Shown piece after piece: positions 34,739-35,960 of a stretch of DNA of 35,960 nt. The stretch comes from Planctomycetota bacterium (lineage in GTDB: Bacteria; Planctomycetota; Planctomycetia; Planctomycetales; Planctomycetaceae), in assembly GCA_022600195.1 (NCBI GenBank), contig JAHZKX010000069.1:1-35960 (forward strand), given 5' to 3'. The notes beneath the pieces were generated by a model. The model was given only the letters and a program-made list of their open reading frames with translations. It did no database searches and had not been told where the DNA came from. A program made the translations under genes and the position numbers. Each line of letters opens with the position of its first letter. Position 1 is the stretch's first letter.

Positions 34739-35013
34739 CTTAATTGCACCTCAAACGTCATCCTCAAAGTGTGCGTGCTCTTAAACAATGGCCAGGAAAT
34801 GTGAATTTCCCAGTCACTTGTCCTGATAGCAGCTTTTACCGGGACAGTTAGCACTTTGCAGCAAGGTGTTCTCGAATGTGCGGTAGAAAACTGTCCATCT
34901 ACCTTTCCAAGATATGACCAAACATGACTCCTACTAAGTTTAGAAATCGACTTGTATGGTGATACACTGACACTGCTTTCCCTTTGCCTCAATCGACTTG
35001 AGGTGAGAGGCAA
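34720..35013 (-). CDS. Unrecognised ORF between LexA fragment and ACP-like ORF
   Basis: A 97-codon frame with only a TTG start inside the LexA-like fragment. The part from about residue 28 on looks protein-like: VWSYLGKVDGQF, HSRTPCCKVLTVPV, then alternating hydrophobic strands in DWEIHISWPLF and THTLRMTFEVQLRW. It overlaps the start of the ACP-like frame by 19 bases. It could be the 3' part of a gene whose 5' part was lost or frameshifted. No family is recognised, and a chance frame cannot be excluded. Confidence 0.3.
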   Translation of the reverse strand: MPLTSSRLRQRESSVSVSPYKSISKLSRSHVWSYLGKVDGQFSTAHSRTPCCKVLTVPVKAAIRTSDWEIHISWPLFKSTHTLRMTFEVQLRWESTL

Positions 35014-35140
35014 TACCGTTAGACGACCTGATACAAAATTCTTTGCCGATTTCCCGCACTAATGGAGCTTGCCCCGTCTTAGCTGTGTAAACGCGAATAA
35101 AGCTGAGAATTTGTTTTTGTCGGTTGGTAAGAATTTTCAA
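34940..35140 (-). pseudogene. LexA-type N-terminal DNA-binding domain, without peptidase domain
   Basis: A 66-residue frame from TTG 35140 with AGAGAG upstream. The sequence LTNRQKQILSFIRVY, GQAPLVREIGKEF, SNGIASHLKSIEAKGK follows the LexA winged-helix domain closely up to the end of the recognition region. It then runs into a stop where LexA proteins continue with the wing and the S24 peptidase. In the alternative frame the bases after KGK read AVSVYHHTSRFLNLVG, which is closer to a LexA wing, so a frameshift is possible. No Ser/Lys peptidase follows in any frame. It is either a broken lexA copy or a stand-alone DNA-binding protein. Confidence 0.6.
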
Positions 35141-35489
35141 TGTAATCTCTCTTAACTTATCAAAAGTGACCGGGAGTAACTAATGTTTCCTGAACACAAG
35201 AGCCCTACAAAATAATTAGTATCTCCAAATTTTATAACAAAAATTTATGGATCTGTATTCTAATGCCTAGATATGGGTGGATTGACTCAGCTGATTTTAG
35301 CATTTTTTAAACCCCATATAATATGAACTAAAGTGCACCTGTCGTGGTTGCCGAAAATCATAAGAATGAGATGCAGAGATTGGTCTTGAATACCTAACGG
35401 ATCAGACTTCAAAAAAATATAATGCTTATTTAGATGCAAGGAAACATGTCGCTAACTTCATTGCACCTTAATTCGAAAGGATCTTGAGA
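35141..35489. other. Intergenic region between divergent LexA-like and methyltransferase genes
   Basis: AT-rich, no ORF supported. TATAAT at 35317-35322 is a good -10 for the plus-strand methyltransferase, but no clear -35 is spaced 17 bases away (TTGACT at 35282 is too far). A GAAAGGA ribosome site precedes the ATG at 35490. No LexA-box-like inverted repeat was identified. Confidence 0.45.
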
Positions 35490-35858
35490 ATGGCGTATAA
35501 GAAGAGTATTGTAAAATCAAATCATATCAGCCATAAAGTTGCAGCAGTTGATCTTTTTTGTGGTGTAGGCGGATTAACCAAAGGGCTAGAAAAATCTGGT
35601 ATAAACGTGAAGTTGGGAATAGATATTGATCCCGCATGTGAATTTCCCTACTCAGAAAATAATGAAGCAAAGTTCCTTCTAAAATCTGTAGCAAAAACGA
35701 CTGGAGATGAACTTCGCAGCCACTTCAAAAAAAATGAACTACGATTACTAGCAGGTTGCGCGCCTTGCCAAACCTTTTCGACGTATTATCAAAAAGCAAA
35801 ACTGTCAGACAAACGTTGGAATTGGTCTGCTTTTAAAAAACGGTACCAGTTGTTATGA
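35490..35858 (+). pseudogene. C5 cytosine DNA methyltransferase, cut off after motif IV by an IS
   Basis: The frame begins at ATG 35490 (AAAGGA upstream). It shows motif I, AVDLFCGVGGLTKGLEKSG, with the SAM-binding FxGxG, motif II around GIDIDP, and motif IV GCAPCQTFS with the catalytic Cys. After SDKRWN (about 35822) the homology stops; the frame goes on for 11 unrelated codons to TGA at 35856-35858. Family members are usually 300-450 residues and carry motifs VI-X and a target-recognition region, all absent here. DKRWN is normally followed by a helix leading to the ENV motif. The break coincides with a TG-starting IS end, so insertion is the likely cause. The rest may lie beyond the window. 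Confidence 0.85.
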
Positions 35859-35960
35859 AGAATACCAGTCCTCATAATGGGGACAAGGAGATTTAGAATG
35901 ACAACAAAGAAACGTAAACGACATACTCCCGAACAAATCGTTCGAAAATTGCGTGATGCA
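35823..35960 (+). mobile_element. Left end of an IS3-family-like insertion sequence (partial)
   Basis: The methyltransferase homology ends at 35822 and the following bases begin TGGTCTGC, fitting the 5'-TG of IS3-type terminal repeats. The transposase start lies 75 bases in, at 35898, a normal leader length. The right end, terminal repeat and target duplication are outside the window, so the exact border is inferred from where homology stops. Confidence 0.7.
35898..35960 (+). CDS. IS3-type transposase OrfA, first 21 residues
   Basis: ATG with AAGGAG eight bases upstream, open to the window edge. The peptide starts TTKKRKRHTPEQIVRKLRDA, the typical basic opening of IS3-family OrfA helix-turn-helix proteins (PEQIVxKLR). 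OrfA binds the IS ends and, by frameshift with OrfB, forms the active transposase in this family. Only the N-terminus is visible. Confidence 0.85.
   Translation, partial: MTTKKRKRHTPEQIVRKLRDA

Overview
The window reads as chromosome of a planctomycete of the Gimesia/Planctomycetaceae type. This is inferred from gene content: a Tat-exported DUF1501 protein, a PPC-domain secreted protein, a CRTAC1 (FG-GAP plus ASPIC/UnbV) protein beside a membrane multiheme cytochrome c with TPRs, a secreted CGDY-type cysteine protein, and a bacterial lipid A-type acyltransferase. No rRNA, tRNA or CRISPR array was seen.

Left part (1-10 kb). The window opens inside a gene ending in nine identical 15-bp repeats. 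Four long minus-strand genes follow, in transcription order: multiheme cytochrome/TPR protein, CRTAC1 protein, DUF1501 protein, PPC-domain protein. This looks like an envelope and electron-transfer block. A small secreted cysteine protein lies upstream of it.

Middle part (10-26 kb) is mostly housekeeping. On the plus strand are an LpxL-like acyltransferase, a Rieske ferredoxin, a HAD phosphatase, a coupled pair of small unknown genes and a glycerate 2-kinase. On the minus strand runs ispF-cysS-ruvC-ruvA, followed by an HD-GYP phosphodiesterase. A plus-strand lipoprotein and class II aldolase (fba) converge on a strong bidirectional terminator. A 970-residue secreted protein of unknown role follows.

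Right-middle part (26-32.6 kb). After a small coiled-coil gene and a BASS-type transporter comes a plus-strand run of a UbiD-family decarboxylase, ubiE/menG, ubiX and mutL. The first three fit late quinone synthesis. GC skew on the plus strand flips from G-rich to C-rich near 25.6-26.4 kb regardless of gene direction, as expected at a replication terminus or an inversion edge.

Right end (32.6-36 kb) is an accessory decay zone. It holds about 1.1 kb of non-coding DNA with dispersed repeats and a secreted-protein gene split by one in-frame TAA. It also holds an acyl-carrier-like ORF whose halves are in permuted order, an ORF of unknown type, and a LexA-type DNA-binding fragment without its peptidase. 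Last comes a C5 cytosine methyltransferase cut off after motif IV by the left end of an IS3-type element, whose OrfA start runs off the window. No intact new system was identified; the most unusual items are in this last 3.4 kb.
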